A stretch of DNA of 64,000 bases, from contig NC_092700.1 of NCBI RefSeq assembly GCF_964275005.1, positions 17,765,649-17,829,648 on the forward strand, written 5' to 3'. The DNA comes from Diadema setosum. Lineage: Eukaryota > Echinodermata > Echinoidea > Diadematoida > Diadematidae. Under the pieces are notes generated by a model. That model searched no databases. It saw nothing but the letters and a program-made list of their open reading frames with translations, and had not been told where the DNA came from. Shown in pieces: positions 36,143 to 47,906 of this stretch (position 1 is the first letter of the stretch; every line of letters starts with the position of its first letter). Position numbers and translations under genes: made by a program.

Positions 36143-38057
36143 ATAGAGTTAAACCCACCAGTTTTCAGCCACTTACCAGAATTCAGACACTTATCGCTAA
36201 TCACAAGCCAGCAAAATCTACAATCATGATGCACACATGTAACATCATTTCACGTAGTGGCGCGATGTCATGAACTCCAGGAGTCTCCTCATCCAGCTGT
36301 TCCAACACCGAACTTTAAAAATTCATAACTTCTGGCAGTTTGCATCAATTGTCTGATTTTCCTCAAACTTTCACCGATGTGTTCTACGTAAATGTTGCTG
36401 CTTTCATTCAATCCACATTTCTCATTGTGGACTTTGGGTTCTGGTTACCTTTAAGATTCAGGGTCGCCGAAAAAGCGTTAAAAATCAAGAAATACGCTTT
36501 TCTGTTGCGAGATTTTTTGCTCATCACAAGCTCAGAATGTGATGGTATCACCTATGACTAGGGTAAAACCCCCAGTATTCGGTCATTTAAGCTTTTCTGC
36601 AATAATTTTTAAACTAAAATAATACATAAAAATACATCATATCTACAGCAATGTATGTGAAATATGTGACCGTGCATCACAACACGAACAAAAAGTCGCA
36701 TGCACTGATTTTGTGTGAGGATTGAAAATAGGTGAAAAGGGTCAATTTAGTCAATCTTGACCTTTTTTATGTTTTCCGAATGAGCAAGTCTTCTACATTA
36801 TGCTAAAATTTGGTGTCATAACATGAACAGGAAAGTGTGTTTTTTAGCAGTTTATCTCGAACACCTGTTTTAGAATAGTGTGATTAGGTGTGTCTACAGA
36901 GTCCTCCTTTCATTTCTTGAAAAAACCCTGTACACACTCGTCACTTTCAACTCCAATAACTTTAGAAAGGATGATGCTACTGCTTTGAAAGTTGGCATCT
37001 ATCATGGACAGAATGTGTTAATAAAGCATGCTCAATTTCAGCCCAATCTGATATTCCCTTCATTGTGGTTAAACCGGTGGGTTCATCCTGCTTTTTTGTC
37101 CCATTCATTGCACAGTTAGCACGGCTTGGTGAAGATTAAACGCTTGAATAGACCCTGTGCTTTAGAGCCTCTTTTCTCAGTTTTCTAAAGTGTGTGCTCT
37201 CTTTCCAATATTTAGATAGGTTTGGAGGGTCCATTTGATTTGAGCAGGGAGGCGAGACCTCCCTGATTTGAGCTATACCTCATTTTAAAGCTTGAAGTCT
37301 GCTCTGTCAGAATATGCTCTTAACTAAAAATGCATGTCTGGCGACTTTTTGTTTATTTTGTGGTGCAGGGTCACATATATCAAATTTCTTTAATCTCAAT
37401 TTTCATTTTGTTAAATATCTCACAGAATTTTCACAAAAATCCCAAAATATATCACCTTGAAAATCCCCCAGAATACAGTCACGGTGATCAGAATTCGGTC
37501 ACGCGATATGCGCGTTCAAAGTCAATGCGTGTTCAAGGCAGCTGAAAAATGCCCTGCGCATTACCTTGTTGGTGCAAAATTGAATCAGCGACGTTGCGGC
37601 GCCTGTTGGTGACCGAATACTGGGGACACTTGCATTCAACCCTTGTACACTGAATGAGTCACTGCATCTGCACGTATGGAAATTTTGTTTTTCTTTTGTG
37701 TTTTTGAGGATACATTACCATCACACTCCGAGCTTGCGATAAGCAAAAATTCCGCAAGAGAGCAATGTATTTGTTGATTTTTAGCGCTTTTTCGGCAACC
37801 CGTACTCTTAAAACTGGGCTTAATCCGCGCGCGCTTTGGGAAAATCGTGCCGATTCTGCACTTTTGATGGTGAAATTTGGGACTTTGGATGGACTTTCCG
37901 AGGGGACTAAGGGACTTTCCTGTTGTGAATGAGTGTGCAAGTATGTGAATTGATGTGATTTGCATGTGTTGTGACAGTAGAACTTACTGGCTGGTAATTA
38001 GTGATAAAAATAAGTGACCGAATTCCGGTAGGTGACCGAATACTGGTACTCTTACCC
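36143..38057. mobile_element. Fold-back element, about 1.9 kb, composite
   Basis: Left 36143-36250 (gatagagttaaacccaccag, then ttcagccacttacc) pairs with right 37940-38057 (inverse: atagggtaagagtaccagta, then ttcggtcacctacc). A second inverted pair lies inside: 36461-36585 against 37605-37815, with ccagtattcggtca at 36570 and tgaccgaatactgg at 37610. Non-coding. Located upstream of the CLK start codon, probably in the 5' UTR intron. Confidence 0.65.
36262..36455. mobile_element. Half copy of fold-back MITE FB-1
   Basis: Matches the right arm of 28630-29197 from gtctcctcatccagc through tcctcaaactttcac to acctttaa. The left arm is absent. It interrupts the left arm region of the 36143-38057 element. 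Confidence 0.7.
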
Positions 38058-38705
38058 TATAATGCATATGTACATTGTACGTCTACGTGCACATGCAATG
38101 ACTAAATGTAGACTCTACAGGTGTTGAATGCAAGCGTTGACTCATCAGAATTCAGAAAACAACAGGCGTCGCAACGTCCCTGATGCAAACTTGCACCAAC
38201 ATTGGCAACAAGGTATACAGCTGTATCTGCGGCACATTTTTAAAGTACACTCATTGACACTGAATGGGAATAGCGTGTGTGGTTAAATTCTGGCCAGACC
38301 GGACAGATTCTGGTGGATTATCATGGTGATATGACTGATATATGTTGGGATTCTGTGAAATTCTAGACCTATATGATGTATTTAACAAAATCAGCACCGA
38401 GATACAGTAGTAGATGGCTTCTACTGGTAGTTTAGGCCAAGTAAAGAAAGATAGTAGTTGCTCATCCTCGCGCGCGTCTATTTTGGCTGCCGCATGCTTT
38501 TTTTTTATTTACTATTTTTTTTAATTGGCTTTAAAAATATCAAAAACTGTTGTTTCTCGTCCCCGCCTGCACCCCTTTTTGATTGCCGCATCAACTTTTT
38601 TTTTATATTTACTATTTTTACTATTTTTTTATCTCCATACCGACTTCGACTGGGACGGTTTACACTGAAAACTACGTAGGTACCTAGGTCTATGTACGTA
38701 CTTAC

Positions 38706-38745
38706 CAGTACGTCTCAGCAGCACCTCAGCTCACTGTGGTATGGT
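38706..38745 (-). promoter_or_regulatory. Candidate 5' UTR exon end of CLK
   Basis: On the minus strand, gacgtactg is followed by gtaagtac, an almost ideal splice donor, about 2.9 kb upstream of the CLK start exon, which itself begins at an acceptor. No transcript evidence; the exon's 5' border is unknown. Confidence 0.3.
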
Positions 38746-39163
38746 AGCGAATATTTTTCCTTACATGGAAACGCTATGGGACGTGTGAGTGTGTGTGTGT
38801 TGTGCATATACATACGTTTGTGCGTAAACATGTCACTGCACTCACGAGGTTCGTCCGATCAGTGAACAACGGCAGGAAACTGAACTGTCACTTGCGATAG
38901 CTCTACAACACACATCAGATTGCACACACATAGCACTCTGTACATTGGATACAATCACGCTCACGTACGTCTAATTGACTAATCAGTTTGAAAACGCAGA
39001 ACTAAACTCTACTGAAGTTCGATCTACTATTAGCAGTTTACATGTGGATTGGTAATGATCTTATCGTTGTATTTCGAAAGTGTGTGCGCACTTCAACATT
39101 TCAGCTCAACTTATGAATAATTCATGTCCCATAGCGTTTCCATGTACGGAAAAAATATTGGGT
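38745..39163. mobile_element. 419-bp MITE with 40-bp TIRs
   Basis: The left arm contains ttacatggaaacgctatggg; the right arm is its inverse cccatagcgtttccatgtac, each flanked by an aatattttt-type end. The interior has no coding capacity. Confidence 0.7.
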
Positions 39164-39997
39164 ATGTGCGTATCATGCATGTATGTTAGCTTTTTTTCCG
39201 AGTCGACCAGTCTTTTTCAATCGAAAGTGCCGCGTGATGAAACGTAGGGATCATTGTGAAGGATGTTTGTTGTGTCAAGTATGTAAAATGTTAAATGCTT
39301 TGCCATTGAAGTCATTCTAGCGAGTGGTTCGCGCGCTCGGTATGTACGCGCGTGTGTAACCATGTGCAGCATGCATGCAGCGTACGGAAGTTCTACTGAT
39401 CTGGGACAACTCGCCCCTGAAACAAATCGTACGTGACGAGTTGTCGCGTTTATGAATCAGTAATTCATAAATCACCCTTTCAAGTCTTGGAAGTAATATT
39501 TCATAAATGAGTTACGTACAACATAGAATTTCTTCAAATAAACCAAATCCTTTTAGATCAGAAAAATTGAATTTGTTTTTTAAATGAAGTCCATTGGAAC
39601 ATGAAACCTACCTGGCCTTCTTATATCAGGTTTCTTGTTAATATATCAGGGTCAAAACACATGAGCTTGGACCAGTAAAATTAACTTGTCATATTCATAC
39701 AAGGTTTTGTTTTATATCAGACCTCTTAACGAGATTTCACTGTATTCATATGTTGGGCATGCTTCACCTAAGTGCCAAAATGGAGCCTGACATGGCTGCT
39801 TGATCAAAAATAGTAAATAGTAAGGACCTCCCTCATCTGCTCATTACTGCTTTCAAACAACCCGGATGAGAAACTACTTCCTTTAAAAAAAAAAAAAAGT
39901 AAATAGTAAAAAACAAGGACCTCCCTCATCACTTGCGTCAAAAAACCCAGACGAGAAAATGCATTTCGTTTTTTATTTTTTTTAAAATAGTAAAATA

Positions 39998-40386
39998 TTA
40001 AAGGGATAGTACAGTATTGGTGGAGATGAGAATTGGGCTTTTAACTTTTTGCGAGATACCAAGAAAACCTTTATGATATAGTACACTGCATACCATTTTA
40101 AGAGGAATTCAAAGTTTATTTGATGAAAATCGGGTTTGGAATGACTGAAACATCCAAAAACTAAGTAAAACAAAGCAATCGTAATAAAGTGTGGGTCCCA
40201 CACTTAATTAGAATTGCTCTTTTTGGATATCTCAGCCGTTTGAAAACCAATTTTCATCAAATAAACGTTGAATCCTTCTTAAAATTACATGCTCTTTCAT
40301 ATTTCATAAGAGGTTTCTCATTATCTCACTTAGGAATGTTCAAAACATGAACCCCCACCTCAACCAGTACTGTACAGTCCCTTTAA
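39998..40386. mobile_element. TTAA fold-back MITE FB-2, copy 1
   Basis: 389 bp including TTAA on both sides; ends TTAAAGGGATAGTACAGTAT and ACTGTACAGTCCCTTTAA. The arms carry gaaaatcgggtttgga and its inverse; the centre is a palindrome around gtgtgggtcccacac. Copies at 41987-42363 and 47907-48296. Confidence 0.88.
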
Positions 40387-41099
40387 ATAGTAAGGTCAAA
40401 AAGGACCTCCCTCATAACAAACATCACTGATCTCAAAAAACCCGGACAAGAAACTACTTTCTTTTTTAACTTGGCCTTATATTTGACATATCTAGACTAC
40501 AATGAAGTCAATGTACATTAATCCAGTACATTGTTGTAGACATGATTTTGACTCTTTGAACAAATATTGGAGAAAAGTCCAAGTGACGATGTGTCTGAAA
40601 ACTGGTCTTGTTACATAAAATTTACTGTAACATCACTTACTGAATAACTGTAATTAGACTAATTGTTACTGGTAAATTATCTAAATACAGCTGTACAACA
40701 AATACAACTCACACCAATATAAAGACTGAATAAAGACCCAATATTTTGCCATCTACTGTCCTGCATCACAGCACAGGCTTTTACAAAGTAAAACGTAGAG
40801 TAGAGGTGTCTATCTCCTTTCCTCTCCAACAAGGTCGTAGAATTTAACGTTACTCATCAACACCGCCAACACGGCATCACCACGCACTGATCACAGACAT
40901 GTTCCTGAGCAACAAAGCTCGACTATGTACAGTATGGAATACAGTATGCAGAGTGCACTGCACGCACCATCAGAGTCTACACAACAAAATGACTGTGTGT
41001 ATACACCCAAAGCCAGCAGAGGCTACATTACAATTCCTCCCGATCCCAGCATACTTTCAAGTTTCATTCGTGGGAAATATACGACAAAACACCGTAAAT
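40387..41099. other. Intergenic, nothing recognised
   Basis: AT-rich sequence without recognised repeats or exons. The stretch 39164-39997 is similar. Confidence 0.5.
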
Positions 41100-41520
41100 A
41101 CTACCTACCGCACTCCCTAGTAGATCTTTGATTCTTTCCACGAACTGGAACGAAGACATCAATCTTCATGAAGTGTACATTTACGTGAGAATCGCATTCT
41201 TCTCGTGATGAAAATAACTTTTAGCAAATGCAACGATACACATAGTAAATCGCGAGTGTGCAGCATTTGCATTATACAGAACACATAGCAGTGCATGCAG
41301 TAAGCGGGCGCGGCGGCTCGGCTACGTACTAGTGATAGATAGCAGTGGCGCGGCGGGCGGTAGGTACGTACGTTACGTTGCGTATGCGTTTTACGCGTTC
41401 GTCGTTGCGCGCGTTGATTGATTACTTTGATTGTGCTACGGCGTTACGGACGTACGAGTTATATATAATATCGTCGACATGCCGTACCACGCCACGGCCA
41501 CCCATTGCATACCATCCAGC
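41100..41520 (-). promoter_or_regulatory. CpG-rich block, candidate CLK promoter
   Basis: 41280-41480 is dense in CG dinucleotides (gcgggcgcggcggctcggct; cgcggcgggcgg) in an otherwise CpG-poor AT-rich landscape. On the minus strand a donor-like gtaggt follows position 41109 (agtgcg before it). CLK lacks a visible first exon, so this is a plausible promoter and non-coding exon about 5.3 kb upstream of the ATG. Confidence 0.35.
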
Positions 41521-41525
41521 AAGCC

Positions 41526-41530
<5 letters not shown>

Positions 41531-41564
<34 letters not shown>
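41531..41564. repeat. Poly(A) tract
   Basis: 34 consecutive A bases next to the CpG-rich block. A matching poly(T) run of 43 bases lies at 42391-42433. Confidence 0.95.
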
Positions 41565-41566
<2 letters not shown>

Positions 41567-41986
41567 TGGAGACGCGTCGTGCGGCCGCCTTGTAAGCAAT
41601 CAGAAATTTGATTGGATATGGGTTAAGCCAAAATGAAATCTGTCCAATGAAACTGCCTGTAACAAACTGCTTGTTGTTTATTGTAGTCTTACTGCTTTGT
41701 GCTGCTACAAACTTTACTACTAAACTGCGCAAACAGTGAAAGACTTCAATTTCCTTCAATTATGCCACTCCACTGACTCTCATTTGAAGGTATTAGATCA
41801 TACATTTCAATTAATGCACGAGAAGTAAAATAGTAAAACAGATGAACATGTCATCGCCCATGGCCCCGAGTACCTGAGCCGATGCAAATACACTGAACAT
41901 TTTACTATCGAATTATTTTTTTTTGTTTTGTTTTAGAGTTCTCACCAAGAAAACGCCTTTCCCCTGTCCCTTACAGCTTCCTTACT

Positions 41987-42363
41987 TTAAAGGGTGTGTA
42001 CAGTTCTGGTCGAGGTGAGGGTTTAGCTTTTAACGTTTTGCGAGATATTCAGAAACCACTCTATGAGATGTCAAAGAGCATGCAGTTCTAAGGGGTATAA
42101 AAAGTTTATTCGATGAAAATTGGTTTTGAAATGGCCGAGATATCCAAAAACAAGGGGAAATAAAGTTGTGGCATGTCGCCTTTTATTATTAGCACTTTTT
42201 TGGATATCTCAGCCATTTGAAAACCAATTTTCATCAAATAAACGTTGAATCCTTCTTAAGATTACATGCTCTTTCATATTTCATAAGAGGCTTTTCATTA
42301 TCTCACTTAGGAATGTTCAAAACATGAATCCCCACCTCAACCAGTACTGTACAGTTCCTTTAA
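41987..42363. mobile_element. TTAA fold-back MITE FB-2, copy 2
   Basis: 377 bp with TTAA on both sides; starts TTAAAGGGTGTGTACAG and ends CTGTACAGTTCCTTTAA. The right half is nearly identical to copy 1; the left half is more diverged. Confidence 0.85.
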
Positions 42364-42388
42364 CTATTTCGTTCAATTTGCTGTTTGT

Positions 42389-42433
<45 letters not shown>

Positions 42434-42436
<3 letters not shown>

Positions 42437-43477
42437 GCAACGTCAAAACAAGTTGTAAGCCTACCCAAAATCAGGGCCGCATCTTGTAAGAGTTGCGGTT
42501 GATCCTATATGTCCTCCTTTATCAGTCTCAACTTATATTGTAATTGATTTCAAATCCATCTTAAATACAATGTGATTGATATTCATTATAGAAACTTTCA
42601 GATCTGAATTCATAGAAAAGCTGTCAGAAGTTCTGATTGATTTCCTATCAGTCGTAGGAAATACAAAATCAATTATTGCCATGGAAAATCCATGTAATCA
42701 ATCATCTTTTTTTTTAAATCATCAAACTCATGAATAGGCCATTAGAGAAGCTACAACTCTAAACCCTCTAAAGTAATTCAAAGTTCATTCGGCATTCAAA
42801 TATGTAATATGAATATACTACAGAAGTAAGGTCTAATTTTGTGTCATTGTTTTAAAATTGATAGGCCTGCAACTCACACTGATTGATCCCAATTTGAATT
42901 TGATATCCTTATATATTTATATCAAAATGAATTTACAATAATTGCAAGTTTAATGTTATCTAAAATTGTTTTTAACCAAGAGTTTAGAAAAGTACATGTA
43001 TGTCTATATACGAATACAGGGACTTGAGCATACTAAATTTCAGGACAGCTGTATTTCACTGGTTCAAAGAAATTGTACATTGAACTGGAAAACTGCATGC
43101 TTAGGAAACTCATCCCCTTGCTGTACATGACTGGAGAGAATAGGGGTTCATATCAACTTTGCACCCTATATCAAAGTTTACCTATTATGTCAAACTGGGA
43201 GCACCGTTACAGGTGCAACTTTGCACCCTGGACCAGTGTCACCCAGTGTGACATTGGTCTGCACCTTTTAAGGTGCAAAGTTGAACCTACTTTCTTTTTA
43301 ACAGTGTGCAGGGGGGAGGGGGGGGGGGGAGGCAGTCCCCTGGCCTCCCCCTACACTTTTGGCTCCTTTGAAAAAAGGGAGTCTAAAATCGGAAAATAAG
43401 GGAAAATTACACAGTAATGAAATGGACAGTAGAAAATACTACCAGTACTATTGTATTGATATCTTCTTGTGTACACG
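42434..43477. other. Intergenic, nothing recognised
   Basis: AT-rich; near 43150-43300 a gtgcaactttgcaccc motif recurs three times in both orientations, and a G run follows at 43308-43329. No gene. Confidence 0.5.
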
Positions 43478-43478
43478 A

Positions 43479-43520
<42 letters not shown>
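43478..43520. repeat. (CA)n microsatellite
   Basis: About 20 CA units. Confidence 0.95.
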
Positions 43521-43525
<5 letters not shown>

Positions 43526-43553
43526 ATTTGCAATAGTTATTGGCAAAAATACC

Positions 43554-43586
43554 TTATTTTTCTTGACCTTCAATGTAAATGTAGTG

Positions 43587-43629
<43 letters not shown>

Positions 43630-43880
43630 TATATATGAAGGGTTTGTTTGCAAAAACCGATAAGTCCATTTCTGAAGATTTTAAAGTACGGTCTCTGTCA
43701 TAAAGTACAAAATAATACCTTTTAAATGATATATTGGTCAGTACATATAAAGGTATATTTTTGAAGTTATGGTCAAAAGAAGCAAACATTTTCTTATTAT
43801 TCTCTTTATTTTTCTTGACCTTTAATCGCAAATATCTCCATTTGACAAATATGGACTTATCGGTTTTTGCAAACAAACTC

Positions 43881-43932
<52 letters not shown>

Positions 43933-43967
43933 CACTACATTTACATTGAAGGTCAAGAAAAATAAAT

Positions 43968-44023
<56 letters not shown>

Positions 44024-44056
44024 CACTACATTTACATTGAAGGTCAAGAAAAATAC

Positions 44057-44115
<59 letters not shown>
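43554..44115. repeat. Compound (TA)n block with inverted flanks
   Basis: Four (TA)n tracts alternate with unique pieces. The segment tgtatatacactacatttac followed by attgaaggtcaagaaaaat occurs on the plus strand at 43926-43964 and 44018-44056 and inverted at 43554-43594. The long Tyr/Ile open frames here are translated TA repeats. Confidence 0.85.
43636..43884. mobile_element. 249-bp MITE inserted in (TA)n
   Basis: Left end tgaagggtttgtttgcaaaa, then accgataagtcc; right end its inverse. Both sides are pure TA repeat, suggesting a MITE that targets TA microsatellites. Non-coding. Confidence 0.8.
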
Positions 44116-44137
44116 GGATCGGTTTGACGCATGGATC

Positions 44138-44344
44138 GGTGGATCGGTTTGACGCATGGATGATTTTTCTTTTCCGGTGTCTGCATTTGGATATAAGCTC
44201 GGAAGGAGTGGCCTGTGCAACCTCTGCCTCGATGAGAAGGCCATCATCATCCGAAACAAAAACGCACTCAATAAAAGGTCCGAGCTTATATCCAAATGCA
44301 GACACCGGAAAAGAAAAATCATCCATGCGTCAAACCGATCCACC
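44138..44344 (+). mobile_element. Retroelement 3' coding end with perfect inverted duplication
   Basis: Arms 44138-44203 and 44279-44344 are exact 66-bp reverse complements around a 75-bp loop. The plus frame through loop and right arm reads [20 protein letters not shown] then [17 protein letters not shown]. This resembles the C-terminal CxxC...RSE..SKCRH..K tail of RT/GIY-YIG (Penelope-like) retroelements. Left and right flanks are (TA)n-rich. Confidence 0.6.
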
Positions 44345-44385
44345 GCGCCACATGAGCACAGAAACACACCACTTTGTCAGTCTGC

Positions 44386-44409
44386 CTGAGGATCGCGACA
44401 GCGTGAAAC
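44386..44409 (+). ncRNA. Hammerhead-like core motif (speculative)
   Basis: CTGAGGA, a short stem (tcgc/gcgt around gaca), then GAAAC. This is the CUGANGA..stem II..GAAA order of hammerhead ribozymes, which Penelope-like elements are known to carry. Stems I and III were not convincingly found. Confidence 0.2.
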
Positions 44410-44457
44410 CGCCGGTAGCAGACAAGGCACCAAAACACAGGTACGCCTATATATATT

Positions 44458-44500
<43 letters not shown>

Positions 44501-44711
44501 ACGAAGAAATAAGAAATAAACTAGTAATGCATTATTTCGCCAATAAGAATGAGTTTATTGAGCAACTCAAATTTTCGGTGGCCTCCACCTTCTTCAGGAG
44601 TCTCGACAGGGAATCTGAAGAAGGTGGAGGCCACCGAAAATTTGAGTTGCTCAATAAACTCATTCTTATTGGCGAAATAATGCATTACTAGTTTATTTCT
44701 TATTTCTTCGT
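44501..44711. repeat. Perfect inverted repeat, 97-bp arms, 17-bp loop
   Basis: 44501-44597 and 44615-44711 are exact reverse complements; loop 44598-44614. The right arm starts ctgaagaaggtggaggccac then cgaaaat and includes aataaac, like the 3' UTR of Penelope-like elements. Flanked by (TA)n at 44461-44494 and 44743-44797. Confidence 0.9.
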
Positions 44712-44741
44712 TATATTGGAGCCAATACGTGAATTCGCAAC

Positions 44742-44802
<61 letters not shown>

Positions 44803-44811
44803 CCTCAAAAA

Positions 44812-45607
44812 AGTCCTGCATTCCAATTTGATGTATCATATTTCTCTTAAACTACATCATTTCATTCAAATGTGACGTCATGAAAAAGCCTGATTAATTT
44901 TCTTTACGACAACTCACTTGTTTACATTATGTATTCCTGGAATGCACAGTACAACGGAGTTTGAGGAAAGGTCAAATGTGAAATGTTGCAAAATAGAGCA
45001 ATCGTGTTATGTCAAACAGTGTAATTCCCAGTTGCTTTAAATTGTCGTTTCAGGGAAGGAATGTGTTTGAAAAGAATGTATTGTGAAATTATCATTAGAT
45101 TCCAGGCTTCATCCATGAATTGAAAACTGCAGTCGTGTCTGCAGATTAAAATGAAACATAAAGGTTGACCAAACAGTCATCTAAGTCTAGGAGATGGGAG
45201 TTTTTGAAAGTGCTCTCATTTCAGCACTGCTTATTCCAGTGGCCTTTTTTTCATCAAAACTGTGCATAATCAATAGCAAAATTGTCGTGACGTTTCACTT
45301 TTGATCTGTCCCCATACTCAGCTGTTTTGCACATTCCAAGAACACCCAATCATGGCAAGTGAAGTGTCATTCTAAAGATAATTAATCATGCTTTCTTATA
45401 ATGTCATACTTAATAAAGATAATGCAGGTATGAGAGAAATATGATATATCACATTTTAAATGCATAACTTACTTTGAGTTTATGTATACATTGTATATAT
45501 ATAACTCTGCATCCAGCTTACAGAAGTGCCAATGTATGGAAAATGTGTATTATTGTCTGCAGTATAGCATGGATTGAATTGCAATAAAATACAGTTGAAA
45601 ATGTGTG
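44812..45607. other. Intergenic, nothing recognised
   Basis: AT-rich, no terminal repeats or exons recognised. Confidence 0.5.
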
Positions 45608-45641
45608 TCTAGACACTAGACACATACGTCTAGTGTCTAGA
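45608..45641. repeat. 34-bp palindrome
   Basis: Arms tctagacactagac and gtctagtgtctaga are exact inverses around the 6-base loop acatac. Confidence 0.85.
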
Positions 45642-45688
45642 AAAGTATGTAGCATCTCCTTCATGCGACATCCAAAGATATATACATA

Positions 45689-45689
<1 letters not shown>

Positions 45690-45775
<86 letters not shown>
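45690..45775. repeat. (TA)n-(CA)n compound microsatellite
   Basis: About 25 TA units run directly into about 17 CA units. Confidence 0.95.
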
Positions 45776-45777
<2 letters not shown>

Positions 45778-46284
45778 ACATCAGTGCACTCCCACTACAA
45801 AGATAAATTTTGTCAGCACAAAGTAAAACCTCACATCCAAAAATCATAATCATGAAAATCTATCATTATGGTCCAAAATCTCCTTCACATAAGCATGTAA
45901 AAAAATGTTGATATACTAGTAACAAAAGAAACCCCTTGGTCCCACAGACTTCAACATAACAGTTGTTGTCTGTATACATTAGGCGATAGAATGCATTCAG
46001 AGGCAAAAATGCACACAGAAAAAAAAAAAGCACAGGCAGAACTCATCAAGGCTTGTGAGCACAGGGAATTACACTGTATTACTCAATCAGATTTTAATAA
46101 CATCAGGACAGAGATGAGACCAGTTATCATCCAATCACATACTCTTTGACATTCCTCGAACAAATCACACAATACAAATATTATCCTCTGTATACCATGA
46201 AAAATGAGCTGATGGGCTACCCCAGTAGTCTGGCTTCAAGGCTCTATTGGTAAATTATTTGAATGGTGAATCTCAACATTCACA

Positions 46285-46475
46285 CAGTGCACTGCTGTTA
46301 TAATGAACATGGTTTTAATAAAATTCCAGTTGACAAATTAAAAATTCAGGCCACAACATTATTGACTCTATGGTGTCGTTGTTGTTGTTGTTTTTCCATC
46401 TATTCAGTTATAAAAAATTCTAATCTAACAAACGATTACTGCTGGTCCCGAAGACTCTGTTATAATGGGAGTAAT
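46285..46475. mobile_element. Tigger/pogo-like MITE, copy 3 (degraded)
   Basis: Left end cagtgcactgctgttataat, right end ctgttataatgggagtaat; the interior (ggccacaacattattgact) matches copies 1 and 2. A still shorter trace (actccgttacaacgaacacc) lies near 53110. Confidence 0.65.
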
Positions 46476-47906
46476 ATGCATTTTACCATTCATACAAAAT
46501 GGTAATTCACTTCTTGTCCATGTTATTTCTACTACAGCTGAATTACAATATTTGTCTTGTGATGTGAGCCATATTTGCACATGTACTTTGCACCACACAG
46601 CATGTAATCTAAGTTTATACAATTATGATTTTTATTTCTACATTGTCATAATTATGACGGTATGATTGGTACAGTATATGTCTAAAACTGTAATTTTTTT
46701 TTGAGATTTTTTTTTTTTGTAAATCACTTTGATTGCAAGAAAGTTTCAGATGTTCAAGGCAAACCATGGAAAGATTTATACACATTAATTGTCATGCAAA
46801 AAAATGAAAAACAAAAAACAAAAACAAAACACAAACACAACATAACAACTGATATACACTTATATAGGTCTCTCCAAAAAGGCATAGACAAGTGTAAAAT
46901 CAAACTTGCAAAATTGTTCTGTACATCATACTGATGTATCATGGCCATTCAAGATCGAGTATTACTTGACTTTTAAAGCTCTCATTCTCCCAGGGGCTAT
47001 GTAAAATGAATCACACTTAAAAAGCATCCATCGTTATCAAAAGCAAATATTTCAGGGCAAAGAAGTCACATGAAATGATTATAGCATATTCAAACTATGA
47101 TGTCCACCTTGTTCAGTATCGACATGTCATGCCACAGTTGGCTATTGAAGACAAGTTCTTTTTTCCTAGAACCAGAGACTAGTGTGAACACAGACACAAA
47201 TCGACTTGAAAATGCGGTTCTGAAATGAGTGCTCCTTCCAGGCTCAGTCTAAATATTAATTGAACCACTTTTTGTGATTCTGACAATACTGCGCACACAG
47301 CACATAAAAACGACAAACGTGTTGATCAACAACTGGAGTTCAAATCGCCTGACTTGGTCATAATTTGCAGAACGAAAGAACCAATGTGTTGAGTGCATTG
47401 TTCTGCATTATAAATACACATCATTATACAATAAATTTCATCATAGCAATTACACATGCACATTGCCTACACTACGCTTATACATATCTCACAAAATTGA
47501 AACTTCAATAAAAAAAAAAGTTCATTTTAGTATATGTGAAATTGCTACATATTCCATGAAAGAACACTTCTTTGTATTGTTGTGCCACAGAAGACAAACA
47601 AAGTAAAAGTGACAAGGCTGATTAGTGATCTTCTCTTTATTGCACTAATCACTTTTGTACACATGCAGCATCCATGGTTGAAACATGGATGTCACTTTTT
47701 TGTTATTGTTGCAGAACGATTTTGCCAAGAAATGAAATACCCCTTGGAATGTCTTGTCTCTCTCCACAATATTTAGTTAAGTGAATGCAATGGCTATTTT
47801 GACATTGGTGCTAGATAATTTGAAAGATATGATAAACCTCTTCCTCAGTCCAGGCCAGGCAAAGTCTTTTCAGGCAAGGAGCAAACACACAAGCAAGCAT
47901 TTTAAG
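46476..47906. other. Intergenic, nothing recognised
   Basis: AT-rich with A/T runs near 46690 and 46800. No recognised element ends or coding homology. Confidence 0.5.

Noticed and set aside
43448-44326. Longest open frame of the window (about 290 residues, Tyr/Ile and Cys/Val rich)
   Set aside because: It is translated (TA)n and (CA)n repeat running through MITE arms; no protein similarity.
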